Shown one piece after another: positions 1 to 7,756 of a stretch of 64,000 bases of DNA. Positions within the stretch are counted from its first letter, which is position 1, and every line of letters starts with the position of its first letter. Origin of the DNA: Nibrella viscosa. Its GTDB lineage: Bacteria; Bacteroidota; Bacteroidia; Cytophagales; Spirosomataceae. The stretch is from contig NZ_BAABHB010000009.1 in assembly GCF_039541875.1 (NCBI RefSeq), positions 1 through 64,000 of the forward strand, in the 5' to 3' direction. A program made the translations under genes and the position numbers. The notes under the pieces are model-generated. The model was not told the origin of the DNA and made no database searches. It saw only the letters and a list, made by a program, of their open reading frames with translations.

Positions 1-61
1 CAGCTTCCTGAAGGATAGCCAGCTTCTCGTCGGCGGTCCAGGTTTTTCGTTTTTTGCTCAT
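1..61 (-). CDS. Transposase OrfA N-terminus (partial, cut by window edge)
   Basis: The reverse strand opens with an ATG at 61 and reads MSKKRKTWTADEKLAILQEA before leaving the window. The basic start followed by W-T/S-A-D-E-K-L-A-I-L-x-E-A is typical of the helix-turn-helix OrfA protein of IS3-type transposases in Bacteroidota. Only 20 codons are visible, so the exact IS family and the intactness of the element cannot be judged. No terminal inverted repeat was recognised in the 360 bases to the right. Confidence 0.6.
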   Translation of the reverse strand, partial: MSKKRKTWTADEKLAILQEA

Positions 62-425
62 GATTGCTACAAAGTTAAAAGTGATACTTTGTAGAATCTA
101 TGTCCAGCTATTTAGGGGGCTAAGACAAAAGCGCTACCGGCTTTATTGTAATCGCCCGCAAATGGACTGCCGGTTTTAGGTCCGCTATGGTTTTACCGGT
201 AATCAGCAATCTACCAAAACCGTAATTCAGGTCAGATCCATTGGTTGCTCCGGTCAGATCGAACCTATAGATGCGCTTGTGTTAAACAGGCAGGCAGTAC
301 CGTTTTAGCTTATGCCTTTTAATAGAGAATCGACCCGTTTAAACTGGCATACTTATCAGGATTGCCGATAAAATATTATCTTGTTCGGCACTTTAGCCAT
401 ACAGTCAATCCACTACTTTTTTTCT
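62..425. other. Intergenic stretch without a recognisable gene
   Basis: These 364 bases lie between the divergent transposase start and the sensor kinase. No plausible reading frame, tRNA or strong hairpin was seen. The segment presumably holds the promoters of both flanking genes and possibly the end of the insertion element, but no motif could be assigned. Confidence 0.4.
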
Positions 426-1805
426 ATGGACATGCTAGCCGCGCTCCGCCAGTTTCCGGCATTTGCCGCCGTACCGGATGAGCAACTCCAGTGGGTTATT
501 GACCACTCTGAAGAACAAACGTTTGCCGACAATGCCGTTATCCGGATGCCGGGCGACCCCGCCGACCACATGCTGCTGATCCTTGAAGGAAAAATCCGGG
601 TCGACAGTGCCATGGGCAACGCCGGTGATGAACTCATTTTTGAACCGACCACCGTGACGGGTGTCCTGCCGTTTTCACGCCTGAAAAATGCCATCAGCCG
701 CTGGTGCGCCATCGGTAATGTCCGCTGGCTGGCCCTGCACCGCAGTAACCTGCGCGCTATGGTGAAAGAATGCTACGAACTCACTGAGGCTCTGGTACAC
801 CAGATGACAACCCGGGTCCGGGACTTTACCCGCCAGACCCAGCAGAACGAAAAACTGGCCTCGCTGGGACGGCTGTCGGCCGGTCTGGCTCACGAACTCA
901 ACAACCCCGTGGCGGCTGTAATACGGAGTGCCGATGCGCTGCAGCATCAGATGAAAGCCACGCCGGAACGCTTTAAGGCCGTGCTGGCCGTTCACCTGTC
1001 AGAAGCAGAAAGCGAAACCATAAACGAGGTTATGTTCCGGCATCTGGGTCAGAAACCCGCCCCCCTGTCGATGCTGGAACGCAGCAGCCGGGAGGATGAA
1101 CTGGTAGACTGGCTCGACGACCACAACATACCCGATGCGTTTGAGCTGGCCGAACCGCTGGCCGAGTTCAGCTTCGAAGCCAGTGACCTGGATGATCTGG
1201 CTGGTGCCATCAACGAAGAAAGCCTGCCCGCCGTTCTGGGCTGGATTGTCAGTAACCTGGTTACCGAAAAGCTGGTCATCGAAATTGCCGAAGCCTCGCA
1301 GCGTATATCAGGGCTGGTAGGAGCCATTAAATCATACTCCCACATGGACCGGGGTTCGGGTAAGGAACCCGTCCGGCTGGCCGAAGGTATCCACAGCACC
1401 CTGGCCCTGCTGAACCACAAGCTCAAATCGAAGCATATTGAGGTGGAGGTGAAGCTACCCAATGACCTGCCGGAGATTAATGGCTGGCCCGGTGAACTGA
1501 ACCAGGTATGGACCAACCTCATCGATAACGCCATTGACGCCATGGCCGACGGCGGCCGCTTGGAAATCAGCAGCGAAAAAGACCGGGAATTTGTGGTCAC
1601 CCGCGTGGCCGATAACGGCCCCGGCATTCCGCCCGAGATAAAAGATAAAATATTTGACCCCTTCTTTACGACCAAAGGCGTAGGGCAGGGCACCGGCCTG
1701 GGCCTCGATATTGTGCAGGGCATTGTTCGCCACCACAACGGTAGCATCAAAGTCAACTCTCAGCCCGGCTGCACCGAATTCTGTGTTTGTATACCTATTT
1801 CTTAG
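426..1805 (+). CDS. Sensor histidine kinase with N-terminal cyclic-nucleotide-binding-like domain
   Basis: A 459-residue cytoplasmic sensor kinase. Residues 1-125 form a cNMP-binding-like jelly roll (MLLILEGKIRV is the core strand pattern). A HisKA-type dimerisation region follows with the H-box AHELNNP (His about 156). A C-terminal HATPase carries the N-box NLIDNAIDAM, G1 DNGPGIP, F-box DPFFTTK and G2 GTGLGLDIV. The ATG at 426 is preferred over the frame opening at 381 because the domain begins directly after it. No membrane segment or signal peptide is present. It sits 96 bases before a response regulator fused to a flavoprotein and is very likely its partner. Family and pairing are recognised from this recurrent gene order; the ligand is unknown. 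Confidence 0.88.
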   Translation: MDMLAALRQFPAFAAVPDEQLQWVIDHSEEQTFADNAVIRMPGDPADHMLLILEGKIRVDSAMGNAGDELIFEPTTVTGVLPFSRLKNAISRWCAIGNVRWLALHRSNLRAMVKECYELTEALVHQMTTRVRDFTRQTQQNEKLASLGRLSAGLAHELNNPVAAVIRSADALQHQMKATPERFKAVLAVHLSEAESETINEVMFRHLGQKPAPLSMLERSSREDELVDWLDDHNIPDAFELAEPLAEFSFEASDLDDLAGAINEESLPAVLGWIVSNLVTEKLVIEIAEASQRISGLVGAIKSYSHMDRGSGKEPVRLAEGIHSTLALLNHKLKSKHIEVEVKLPNDLPEINGWPGELNQVWTNLIDNAIDAMADGGRLEISSEKDREFVVTRVADNGPGIPPEIKDKIFDPFFTTKGVGQGTGLGLDIVQGIVRHHNGSIKVNSQPGCTEFCVCIPIS

Positions 1806-1900
1806 TCTGAAGTTTGAGGTTTGCGGTGTGAAGTTGTAGTAGACCTACAGAGCATCTCGTTTTTTTAACTTCAAACCTCAAACTTCAAACCTCAAACTCA
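1806..1900. repeat. Imperfect palindromic intergenic repeat, copy A
   Basis: The left side reads GAAGTTTGAGGTTTG and the right side AACTTCAAACCTCAAAC followed by a second CTTCAAACCTCAAAC, so the arms are complementary. A related unit at 7680-7753 shares the arms and a similar centre (GTAGACCTACAGAGC here, GCAGACATACCAAGC there). It fills the whole gap between the kinase and its regulator. It is probably a small palindromic repeat family and could form a hairpin in the mRNA. Confidence 0.6.
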
Positions 1901-1901
1901 A

Positions 1902-3563
1902 ATGAAGCTCCCTATAATCTTCTCTATCGACGATGACCAGCAGGTGCTACAGGCGATCCAGCGTGATCTGCGGCAGCAGTACCGGAAACAGTACCGGATT
2001 CTGGCCACCACCTCTACGCAGGAAGCACTGGCATCACTGGCCGAACTCAAAAAGAAAAACGAGGAGGTAGCCCTCTTCCTCTCCGATCAGCGAATGCCCT
2101 CTATGTCGGGCGTGGACTTTTTGAACCAGGCCCGACAGATCTATCCCAATGCCAAACGGGCGCTGCTGACGGCGTATTCCGATATTGATGCGGCCGTGCG
2201 GGCTATCAATGAGGTACAGCTCGATTATTACATCAGCAAGCCCTGGGACCCACCGGAAGAAAAGCTCTATCCCGTGCTAAACGAACTGCTTGATGACTGG
2301 CAGGCGCACCACCGCCCCGGCTTTGAGGGGTTGCGCCTGATCGGCTACCAGTTTTCGCCCCAGTCGCACGACTTGAAGGATTTCCTGGCGGCCAACCTCT
2401 TCCCTTACCAGTGGCTCGACATTGAGACTCATTTGCAGGCGCAGGAACTACTGGACCTGCACGGCATTGAGCGAAAAGACCTGCCCGCCGTGGTGCTGGA
2501 GGATGGAACGGTACTGGTTCGCCCCACTATTCAGGATCTGGGCGAAAAACTGGGCCTGAAGCCTAAAGCCTCCGAGGGGATCTATGATTTGGCTATTATC
2601 GGGGCAGGGCCGGCCGGCCTGGCCGCTGCCGTGTACGGCGGTTCGGAGGGCTTGCGCACCATTCTGATCGACAAACGCGCACCGGGTGGGCAGGCCGGTA
2701 CCAGTTCGCGCATCGAAAACTACCTGGGCTTTCCGTCGGGGCTGAGCGGATCAGAGCTGGCCCGGCGGGCCATTACGCAGGCGCAGCGCTTCGGCGTGGA
2801 GTTTCTGGCCCCGCAGGAGGTGGTCGAAATCAAATCGGCCGGGCAGTACAAACACATCAAAATGTCGGACAACAGCGAGGTCATTGCCAAAAGCATTCTG
2901 CTAAGTACCGGCGTCTCTTACCACAAACTCGATAAGCCCGGCCTCGACCAGTTTACCGGGGCCGGGGTATACTATGGCGCGGCCACTACCGAAGCTTATG
3001 CCTTTAAAGGCCAGCCGGTGTTTATTGTCGGGGGCGGCAACTCGGCCGGTCAGGGGGCCATGTACCTGTCCCGCTCCGCATCGGAGGTATTCATCGTGAT
3101 TCGACGGCCCGACCTTTCGGAGTCTATGTCGCAGTACCTCATCGATCAGATTGAGCAGACGCCCAACATCAAAATTCTGCCCTGTACCGAAATCGTAGAA
3201 GCGAAGGGCGATACCAAACTGGAGTGCCTGGTCCTGGAGGATATGAATACCAAAGAGCAGCGTACCGTTCCGGCGGCCGCTTTGTTTATCTTCATTGGGG
3301 CTAAGCCGTTTACCGACTGGATTCAGATGGATATTATCAAGGACGGAAAGGGCTTTATCGAGACCGGGCGCAGCCTGACCAAATACGATTCGTTTAAACG
3401 TACCTGGAAAAAAGAACGGGAGCCGTTCTCGCTGGAGACCTGTAGCGCCGGTATTTTTGCGGCCGGCGATGTGCGGGCAGGAGCCATGAACCGCGTAGCT
3501 TCCGCCGTGGGCGAAGGGGCTATGGCGGTGAGCTTTGTGCATAAATACCTGGCTGAGACATAA
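1902..3563 (+). CDS. Response regulator fused to thioredoxin-reductase-like FAD oxidoreductase
   Basis: A 553-residue fusion. Residues 1-135 are a receiver domain with acidic pocket DDDQ, phospho-acceptor Asp62 in SDQRMP and Lys in SKPW. Residues about 145-215 look like a glutaredoxin/thioredoxin-like fold in which the usual CxxC is replaced by SPQSH. The rest is a two-domain flavoprotein: FAD motif IIGAGPAGLAAA, GGQAGTSSRIENYLGFP, NADP motif VGGGNSAGQGA and C-terminal AAGDVRAGAMNRVASAVGEG. Classical thioredoxin reductase has CATC after GVxY; here the segment is GVYYGAATTEA, so no redox-active disulfide is visible. Phosphorylation by the upstream kinase may therefore gate a flavoprotein with another acceptor. 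The identity as a known fusion family is confident; the substrate is unknown. Confidence 0.88.
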   Translation: MKLPIIFSIDDDQQVLQAIQRDLRQQYRKQYRILATTSTQEALASLAELKKKNEEVALFLSDQRMPSMSGVDFLNQARQIYPNAKRALLTAYSDIDAAVRAINEVQLDYYISKPWDPPEEKLYPVLNELLDDWQAHHRPGFEGLRLIGYQFSPQSHDLKDFLAANLFPYQWLDIETHLQAQELLDLHGIERKDLPAVVLEDGTVLVRPTIQDLGEKLGLKPKASEGIYDLAIIGAGPAGLAAAVYGGSEGLRTILIDKRAPGGQAGTSSRIENYLGFPSGLSGSELARRAITQAQRFGVEFLAPQEVVEIKSAGQYKHIKMSDNSEVIAKSILLSTGVSYHKLDKPGLDQFTGAGVYYGAATTEAYAFKGQPVFIVGGGNSAGQGAMYLSRSASEVFIVIRRPDLSESMSQYLIDQIEQTPNIKILPCTEIVEAKGDTKLECLVLEDMNTKEQRTVPAAALFIFIGAKPFTDWIQMDIIKDGKGFIETGRSLTKYDSFKRTWKKEREPFSLETCSAGIFAAGDVRAGAMNRVASAVGEGAMAVSFVHKYLAET

Positions 3564-3581
3564 ACCTTACCCCTCTACATC

Positions 3582-3854
3582 ATGTTAAAGCGAAATGGAT
3601 GTGACCACCTGAGGGCCTTGACAGACGTCAGGCTTTCAGACGCTCATGTTTGCGAAGAATGCATCAAGACGGGAGACCGCTGGTTGCACCTGCGTACCTG
3701 CCAGACCTGCGGAGTAACGCTCTGCTGCGATTCGTCGCCCAACCAGCATGCTACGCGGCATTTTCTGGCTACCGGCCATCCGGTTATCGCATCGGCAGAG
3801 CCGGGCGAACGCTGGCTCTGGTGCTTTGTCGATGAGCAGGTAGTGCCTTATTAA
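3582..3854 (+). CDS. UBP-type zinc finger protein
   Basis: A 90-residue protein made of one ZnF-UBP module. Zinc ligands are visible as CDH near the start, CEEC, CQTCG, CC and the histidines in NQHATRHFLATGHPV. In eukaryotes this fold binds ubiquitin C-termini. In bacteria stand-alone copies recur next to cNMP-type kinases and response-regulator/flavoprotein fusions, as here. It starts 18 bases after the flavoprotein stop and ends 5 bases before egtB, so it is probably co-transcribed with both. No bacterial function is established; a role as a protein-binding adaptor for the flavoprotein is inference. Confidence 0.85.
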   Translation: MLKRNGCDHLRALTDVRLSDAHVCEECIKTGDRWLHLRTCQTCGVTLCCDSSPNQHATRHFLATGHPVIASAEPGERWLWCFVDEQVVPY

Positions 3855-3859
3855 GCTGT

Positions 3860-5047
3860 ATGATACTTGAAAAAAGACCAGTTGTCGTTGTTTTAGCGGA
3901 TCGGTACCGACGGGTTCGGGCCCACTCCGAAACCATTTGCCGGGGGTTGGAAACGGAAGATTATGTGGTTCAGCCCATCATCGACGTGAGCCCGCCCAAA
4001 TGGCACCTGGGTCATACAACCTGGTTTTGGGAAACGTTTGTGCTGGTGCCTTACCTGCCTGACTACCGGATCTTTCACGACGATTTCAGCTTTGTTTTCA
4101 ACAGCTACTACGAAACGGTTGGCCGGCGGGTCTTTCGGGCCGACAGGGGCAATATGACCCGCCCGACCGTGGCCGAGGTGTACCGCTACCGGGCGTATGT
4201 AGATGAACATCTGAACCGCTTCTTTGAGCAGGTGGAACTGACCCCCGACTTGCAGGCCCTGATCGATTTAGGGTTGAACCACGAGCAGCAGCATCAGGAG
4301 CTGCTCATCACCGACATCAAATACATTCTGGGCCACAATCCTCTGTTCCCAGCCGTTGATATGCCAATTGATGAACGAATGCCGGATCGGCCGGGGCAGC
4401 CTGTCACGCTGGCGGAAGGAGTGTATACTATTGGTTTTCGGTATTCAGATTCTTCCAGCTTTTGTTTCGATAATGAACTGGGGGCCCATAAGGTGTACCT
4501 CAACGAGACTACGCTGGCCGGGCAGTTGGTTACCAACGGCGAGTACCTGGCATTTATGGAGGCCGGTGGCTATACTAATTTTAAATACTGGCTGTCTGAC
4601 GGCTGGACGTGGGTGAATGCGCAGCAGAAACAGGCCCCGCTGTACTGGCATAAAGTTGATGGTCAATGGCATTACTATACATTTGACGGGCTGAAGCCCG
4701 TTGATACCGACCTGCCGGTCTGCCACGTCAGCCAGTACGAAGCCGACGCGTACGCCCGCTGGCGTGGCCTGCGCTTACCCACTGAATTTGAATGGGAGGC
4801 TGCCGCAGGTTCCTTACACTGGGGTTTGCGCTGGGAGTGGACCAACTCGGCATACCTGCCGTATCCCGGCTTTACAACGGCTGAAGGAGCCGTAGGCGAA
4901 TACAATGGTAAATTCATGAGCGGACAGATGGTGCTGCGCGGAGCTTCGGTGGCTACGCCGGAAGGACACGCCCGCCCGACGTACCGCAACTTTTTCCAAC
5001 CTGATAAACAATGGCAGTACAAAGGAATCCGGCTGGTGCTTCGGTAA
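3860..5047 (+). CDS. egtB: Ergothioneine biosynthesis sulfoxide synthase EgtB
   Basis: A 395-residue non-haem iron enzyme that joins trimethylhistidine (hercynine) to a thiol donor by oxygen-dependent C-S bond formation. The N-terminal DinB-like half shows the iron-ligand motifs PKWHLGHTTWFWET and NHEQQHQELL. The C-terminal half is a formylglycine-generating-enzyme-like domain ending in RNFFQPDKQWQYKGIRL, typical of EgtB. The ATG at 3860 follows the zinc-finger gene by 5 bases. Its last 37 bases overlap the annotated start of egtD, giving a compact two-gene pathway. Whether the donor is gamma-glutamylcysteine or cysteine cannot be told from sequence by eye. Confidence 0.93.
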   Translation: MILEKRPVVVVLADRYRRVRAHSETICRGLETEDYVVQPIIDVSPPKWHLGHTTWFWETFVLVPYLPDYRIFHDDFSFVFNSYYETVGRRVFRADRGNMTRPTVAEVYRYRAYVDEHLNRFFEQVELTPDLQALIDLGLNHEQQHQELLITDIKYILGHNPLFPAVDMPIDERMPDRPGQPVTLAEGVYTIGFRYSDSSSFCFDNELGAHKVYLNETTLAGQLVTNGEYLAFMEAGGYTNFKYWLSDGWTWVNAQQKQAPLYWHKVDGQWHYYTFDGLKPVDTDLPVCHVSQYEADAYARWRGLRLPTEFEWEAAAGSLHWGLRWEWTNSAYLPYPGFTTAEGAVGEYNGKFMSGQMVLRGASVATPEGHARPTYRNFFQPDKQWQYKGIRLVLR

Positions 5048-6072
5048 ACAGTAGACGGTCCTCCGCAATCAGTACTCAGTCGGCAGACAGTGCGGTGCAG
5101 GAGCAGACCGATGCGCGGGAGGCTTTGGCAGAGGAGGTTCGCACCGGACTGGTGAAAACACCAAAGCGGCTGTCGTCGCGGTTCTTTTACGATGCCGAGG
5201 GTAGCCGGCTGTTTCAGGAGATCATGCATACGCCGGAGTATTATCTGACCCGCTCGGAGTATGAAATCCTCGACACCAGCAAAGATGACCTGCTACAGTT
5301 GTTTGCTGCCGATAACCGGCCGTTCGATCTGGTAGAACTTGGGGCTGGTGATGGCCTGAAAACCAAAATCCTGCTGAGTTATTTTCAGGAGAAAGAAGCA
5401 AACTTCACCTACGTCCCTATCGATATTTCTCAATCAGCCCTGGATGGTTTAACAGCCGACATTCGGCGGCAGTGGCCTGATCTGCGGGTTGAGCCGCAAC
5501 ACGACGATTACTTCAACGCGCTTGATCAGCTTTCGGCCGGGTCCGATGCCAGTAAAAATCACCCCCGGCTGGTTGTTTTGTTCTTAGGCTCAAACATTGG
5601 CAACTTCTCCCGGCAAGAGACCAACGATTTCTACAGCCAGATTTACAGCCGCCTACGACCCGGCGATCAGGTGCTGACCGGTTTTGATCTGCAAAAACAC
5701 CCGGCCATCATCCACGCGGCCTACAACGACCGGCAGGGACTCACCAAAGCCTTTAACCTGAATCTGCTCCGGCGCATCAACCACGACCTCGACGCCAACT
5801 TCGACTTGTCGGCCTTCGACCACTACGAGATGTACAATCCCGAAAATGGCGAAGCCCGCAGCTACCTCGTCAGCCAGAAAGACCAGACGGTGGTTATCCC
5901 GGCGCTGGATATGGAAGTTCCCTTCCGCTACGGCGAAGTCATCCACACCGAAATATCCCGCAAGTTTACCCGCACCGACATTGAGCAACTGGCAAAAGCT
6001 ACCGGCTTTGCGGTAACCGGCTGGTTTACCGACTGCAAAGGGTATTTTGTGGATGTCGTTTTTGAGAAGTAA
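5011..6072 (+). CDS. egtD: L-histidine N-alpha-methyltransferase EgtD
   Basis: Transfers three methyl groups from S-adenosylmethionine to histidine to make hercynine, the substrate of EgtB. Recognisable features are LSSRFFYDAEGSRLFQEI, the SAM-site motif DLVELGAGDGLKTKILL, YVPIDIS and LVVLFLGSNIGNF, in EgtD order; length (353 residues) fits the family. The ATG at 5011 lies inside egtB, and the first 35-40 residues look unconserved. A GTG at 5095 is a possible later start just before the conserved part. Coupling by overlap supports co-translation with EgtB. Confidence 0.93.
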   Translation: MAVQRNPAGASVNSRRSSAISTQSADSAVQEQTDAREALAEEVRTGLVKTPKRLSSRFFYDAEGSRLFQEIMHTPEYYLTRSEYEILDTSKDDLLQLFAADNRPFDLVELGAGDGLKTKILLSYFQEKEANFTYVPIDISQSALDGLTADIRRQWPDLRVEPQHDDYFNALDQLSAGSDASKNHPRLVVLFLGSNIGNFSRQETNDFYSQIYSRLRPGDQVLTGFDLQKHPAIIHAAYNDRQGLTKAFNLNLLRRINHDLDANFDLSAFDHYEMYNPENGEARSYLVSQKDQTVVIPALDMEVPFRYGEVIHTEISRKFTRTDIEQLAKATGFAVTGWFTDCKGYFVDVVFEK

Positions 6073-6239
6073 CAGACTACGCTTCCATTTTGACTTTTCA
6101 TTCCCTCCTACCTTCTCCTTATCTCCTTTTTTCTACCCTTCATCCTTTTCTCTGTCATTCCCGGCACTTTCTGTAAAATATTTTCTTTCTCTCTGCGACT
6201 ATACCTCTGAGAGGCAGGCTATTCCTGCCTCTAAATCAG

Positions 6240-6842
6240 ATGACTACCGCAGCAACCAACATACACGCTCAAGTCTATACGCCCGAAGAGCAGGATCAGC
6301 AGATCGGCGATGTGGTGCGTCGGGAGCGAAGCCGGCTGCGGGATTTCATCCGTCGGCGGATGCCGGACCCCGACGCAGCGGAAGACGTCCTGCAGGACGT
6401 TTTTTTTGAACTGACGGAAGCCTACCGCCTGACCAAACCCATTGAACGAGTAGCGTCCTGGCTGTTTGCCGTGGCCCGCAACAAGATCAACGACTGGTAC
6501 CGGCGACCCAAAACGCTATCGCTCGATCAGCCCCTTCCGACATCGACGGATGAACCCGACGAAAGCCTGCTGCTGACCGATTGGCTGGCCTTAGCCTCGG
6601 GCGGACCGGAAGAGGAACTGTGGCGCGAAACGTTTCTGGACGCTCTGGCCGACGCCTTGGCCGAATTGCCGGCCGATCAGCGGGAAATCTTTGTCCGTCA
6701 CGAGCTGGAGGGAGAGTCGTTTAAGGCGATTGCGGCCGATCTGGGTGTGCCGGTCAATACCCTGCTGTCACGCAAGCACTATGCCGTAGTACACCTCCGG
6801 GAGCAGCTACGGGATTTGTATGAGGAGGGGTTGATTGGCTAA
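6240..6842 (+). CDS. ECF-type RNA polymerase sigma factor
   Basis: A 200-residue sigma-70-family factor. Region 2 includes DPDAAEDVLQDVFFELTEAY and WLFAVARNKINDWYR. A longer acidic linker with PDESLLLTDWLAL follows, then region 4 with LPADQREIFVRHELEGESF, KAIAADLGVPVNTLLSRKHYAV. The position 2 and 4 signatures are those of extracytoplasmic-function sigma factors. No separate anti-sigma factor of a known type follows; two small related membrane proteins do, and one of them might hold the factor at the membrane, which is inference. The gap from egtD is 167 bases with a pyrimidine-rich tract, so it is probably a new transcription unit. Confidence 0.88.
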   Translation: MTTAATNIHAQVYTPEEQDQQIGDVVRRERSRLRDFIRRRMPDPDAAEDVLQDVFFELTEAYRLTKPIERVASWLFAVARNKINDWYRRPKTLSLDQPLPTSTDEPDESLLLTDWLALASGGPEEELWRETFLDALADALAELPADQREIFVRHELEGESFKAIAADLGVPVNTLLSRKHYAVVHLREQLRDLYEEGLIG

Positions 6843-6852
6843 ATAGTTAAAC

Positions 6853-6958
6853 GGTTAACTGGTTCATTGATTTACTGATGAATTAGTGAAGCCGATGCTC
6901 CTCAACTAACCAACCACTCAACCAATGAACTAATTAACCAATCAACCACTCAACCAAT
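6853..6958. repeat. Inverted and direct repeats before the small membrane protein gene
   Basis: GGTTAACTGGTTCATTGATT at 6853-6872 pairs with 6920-6939 at 17 of 20 positions. In addition CAACCACTCAACCAAT occurs twice, exactly, at 6911-6926 and 6943-6958, the second copy touching the ATG at 6959. The arrangement resembles the other palindromic spacer units of this window but has a different sequence. Confidence 0.6.
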
Positions 6959-7273
6959 ATGGAAACAATGTGGATTTTAAAAGGAGCAGGCTTTATAGCC
7001 TTGGGCATTGCCCTGGTTTTGCTGGTAACGTATGTGCTGATGCGGCTCTGGAACGGGCTGGTGCCGCAACTGTTTAATGGCCCACGGCTGCGGTTCTTAC
7101 AGGCGCTTGGCTTGTTGTTTCTGACACGGCTGCTGTTTGGCGGCTTTGGCGGATACCGTGGATATGGCTGGCGCGGCTATGACGGATACAACAAACAATC
7201 GTACTTCCACCGGCATCACCAAACGCCACCGACAAAGCACAATACGGACACGACGGCCGTTTACCGTCAATAG
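6959..7273 (+). CDS. Small membrane protein of unknown function, paralogue 1
   Basis: A 104-residue protein not assigned to a named family. Residues 5-30 form a membrane helix (GFIALGIALVLLVTYVLM), a second hydrophobic stretch runs from about 42 to 60, and the tail is rich in Gly, Tyr and His. It shares the pattern LWNxLxP, FLQALGLLxLxRLLFGGFG with the next gene, so the two are paralogues. It lies 116 bases behind the ECF sigma factor on the same strand. A role in membrane sensing or control of that sigma factor is possible but not shown. Confidence 0.7.
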   Translation: METMWILKGAGFIALGIALVLLVTYVLMRLWNGLVPQLFNGPRLRFLQALGLLFLTRLLFGGFGGYRGYGWRGYDGYNKQSYFHRHHQTPPTKHNTDTTAVYRQ

Positions 7274-7301
7274 TGACACTACAACGTAACAAACAACAAA
7301 A

Positions 7302-7679
7302 ATGAGACGATTCTGGATACGACGGAGCCTGCGGTTCTTCGCCTTCGCCCTGCTTTTTGTCACCCTAGCCGGCTTTGCCGTCATGGGGTTGTGGAATACT
7401 TTGTTACCCGCCATTCTGGGTGTATCGGCCATCACCTTCTGGCAGGCCTTAGGGCTGCTGGTGCTATCCCGTATTCTGTTCGGCGGCTTTGGCCGAGGGG
7501 GCTGGGGAGGTGCTATGCGAAACGGTTACTGGCGGCAGCGCATGGCCGAGCGTATGGAGAAGATGACACCCGAGCAGCGCGAACAAATGCGACAGCAATG
7601 GGCCGACCGCTGCGGCCGCGGCCACTACGGTCGCCAGGCTCAACCGGAAACGGATGAACCGAAAACGACGGCAATTTAA
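7302..7679 (+). CDS. Small membrane protein of unknown function, paralogue 2
   Basis: A 125-residue protein with an N-terminal basic segment (MRRFWIRRSLRFF), a membrane helix at about 10-30, and a second at about 42-60 containing FWQALGLLVLSRILFGGFG. The soluble tail holds MTPEQREQMRQQWADRC, a motif seen in several small envelope-associated Bacteroidota proteins. It follows its paralogue by 28 bases and is most likely in the same operon. No known domain could be named. Confidence 0.7.
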   Translation: MRRFWIRRSLRFFAFALLFVTLAGFAVMGLWNTLLPAILGVSAITFWQALGLLVLSRILFGGFGRGGWGGAMRNGYWRQRMAERMEKMTPEQREQMRQQWADRCGRGHYGRQAQPETDEPKTTAI

Positions 7680-7753
7680 TGGTTTGAGGTTTGACGTTAA
7701 AGCGAAGCAGACATACCAAGCTCTGTTTTAACTTCAAACCTCAAACCTCAAAC
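7680..7753. repeat. Imperfect palindromic intergenic repeat, copy B
   Basis: GGTTTGAGGTTTGACGTTAA on the left and TTAACTTCAAACCTCAAACC on the right are inversely complementary. The unit shares arms and centre with 1806-1900. It lies between two convergent genes and may also serve as a terminator. Confidence 0.6.
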
Positions 7754-7756
7754 GCC

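Noticed and set aside
3582..3854. Eukaryotic contamination suggested by the ubiquitin-type zinc finger
   Set aside because: Stand-alone ZnF-UBP genes next to cNMP-type kinases and flavoprotein fusions are known in bacteria, and base composition matches the neighbours.
6843..6958. A CRISPR-like repeat array
   Set aside because: There are only two 16-base direct copies with a 16-base gap, inside an inverted repeat; no array and no cas gene.
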